Source of the DNA: Actinomycetes bacterium
Lineage (GTDB): Bacteria; Actinomycetota; Acidimicrobiia; Acidimicrobiales; Microtrichaceae
NCBI GenBank assembly: GCA_023423215.1
Contig: JAFAFZ010000483.1
Coordinates: 1-5,697 of the forward strand
DNA: 5,697 nucleotides
Direction: 5' to 3'
Under the pieces are notes generated by a model. The model saw nothing but the letters and a program-made list of their open reading frames with translations. It was not told the DNA's origin and did not search any database. Shown one piece after another: positions 5,384 to 5,697 of this stretch. The first letter of the stretch is position 1, and every line of letters starts with the position of its first letter. Made by a program: the position numbers and the translations under genes.

Positions 5384-5697
5384 CGGCGATGCTCTCCCTG
5401 GCCGACGCGACCGCAGCGGTGCTCGCCGAGGTCGAACCGCTCGACGAGGTCGAGCTCGCCCTCGACCGGGCACGTGGCGCCGTGCTGCGCCCCGCCCTGG
5501 TCGCACGGGTCGCCGCGCCGCCCTTCGACTCGTCGGCGATGGACGGGTACGCGGCGCGGGTCGCGGACCTGGCCGACGGGACGACCACGCGCGGCGTCGT
5601 CGGCACCTCGTCGTGCGGGCACCCCTGGGCGGGGGTCGGGGGGCCGGGCACGGCGGTGCGCATCCTGACCGGCGCCGTGGTGCCCGAGGGTGCGGAC
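5380..5697 (+). CDS. moeA: Molybdopterin molybdenumtransferase MoeA (partial, N-terminal part only)
   Basis: The first 106 codons of MoeA are present; the gene continues past the right edge. MoeA inserts molybdate into adenylylated molybdopterin in the last step of molybdenum cofactor synthesis in the cytoplasm. The N-terminal helix and core (LSLADATAAVLAEVEPLDEV, 5-24) lead to the highly conserved PPFDSSAMDGYAAR (47-60). The short start of domain II follows, then GTAVRILTGAVVPEGAD (90-106), all at the spacing expected for the family. One small oddity is SSCGHP (77-82), where relatives usually have an Ala-Gly pair instead of Cys-Gly. Two starts are possible: GTG 5380, overlapping the reductase stop as GTGA, or ATG 5389, which would begin MLSLADA and resemble many family N-termini. 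Neither has a Shine-Dalgarno sequence. I list the longer form because of the coupling overlap, but the choice is open. Confidence 0.9.
   Translation, partial: MTAMLSLADATAAVLAEVEPLDEVELALDRARGAVLRPALVARVAAPPFDSSAMDGYAARVADLADGTTTRGVVGTSSCGHPWAGVGGPGTAVRILTGAVVPEGAD

Noticed and set aside
4957..5663. Minus-strand open frames opposite the reductase and moeA
   Set aside because: Ser/Arg/Ala-rich translations without family motifs lie opposite two clear plus-strand genes.
1..5697. A new defence, mobile or other multi-gene system
   Set aside because: All genes fall into ordinary core or housekeeping-type families apart from one small unknown, and I saw no transposase, integrase, direct-repeat array or atypical base composition.

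Overview
The window is very GC-rich, and its coding frames use almost only G or C at third codon positions. Gene content points to a high-GC actinomycete (Actinomycetota): a stand-alone LigD-type polymerase domain, an AidB homologue, and several starts that look leaderless with a TANNNT-type -10 hexamer 6-8 bases upstream. I cannot place it below phylum. Genes are dense, no stretch over about 90 bases lacks a gene, and I see no RNA genes, mobile elements, CRISPR arrays or large repeats.

Left part (1-1331, minus strand). A two-gene AzlC/AzlD amino-acid exporter unit runs off the left edge, with the azlD start overlapping the azlC stop. Upstream of it on the same strand is a 104-residue conserved protein of unknown function. 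It resembles a small family that databases often label 'phosphoribosylpyrophosphate synthetase'.

Middle (1412-3715). Diverging from the small gene is a complete maltose/galactoside-type O-acetyltransferase (Mac domain plus left-handed beta-helix) on the plus strand. It converges on a full-length AidB-type acyl-CoA dehydrogenase on the minus strand. The 36-base gap between their stops lies within a candidate two-way hairpin.

Right part (3768-5697). A stand-alone LigD-like primase-polymerase on the minus strand lies directly upstream of aidB, making a same-strand pair of DNA-damage genes. It diverges from a RibD_C/DHFR-like reductase on the plus strand, which overlaps the start of moeA (molybdenum cofactor synthesis). 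moeA is cut by the right edge.

I found no new multi-gene system. The most informative observation is regulatory: TACGGT occurs only three times in the window (both strands read by eye), each time 6-8 bases before a start codon. Three other genes carry related hexamers at exactly 6 bases. This supports mainly leaderless transcription and helps fix several starts. The aidB/polymerase pairing and the unexplained small protein also deserve checking.
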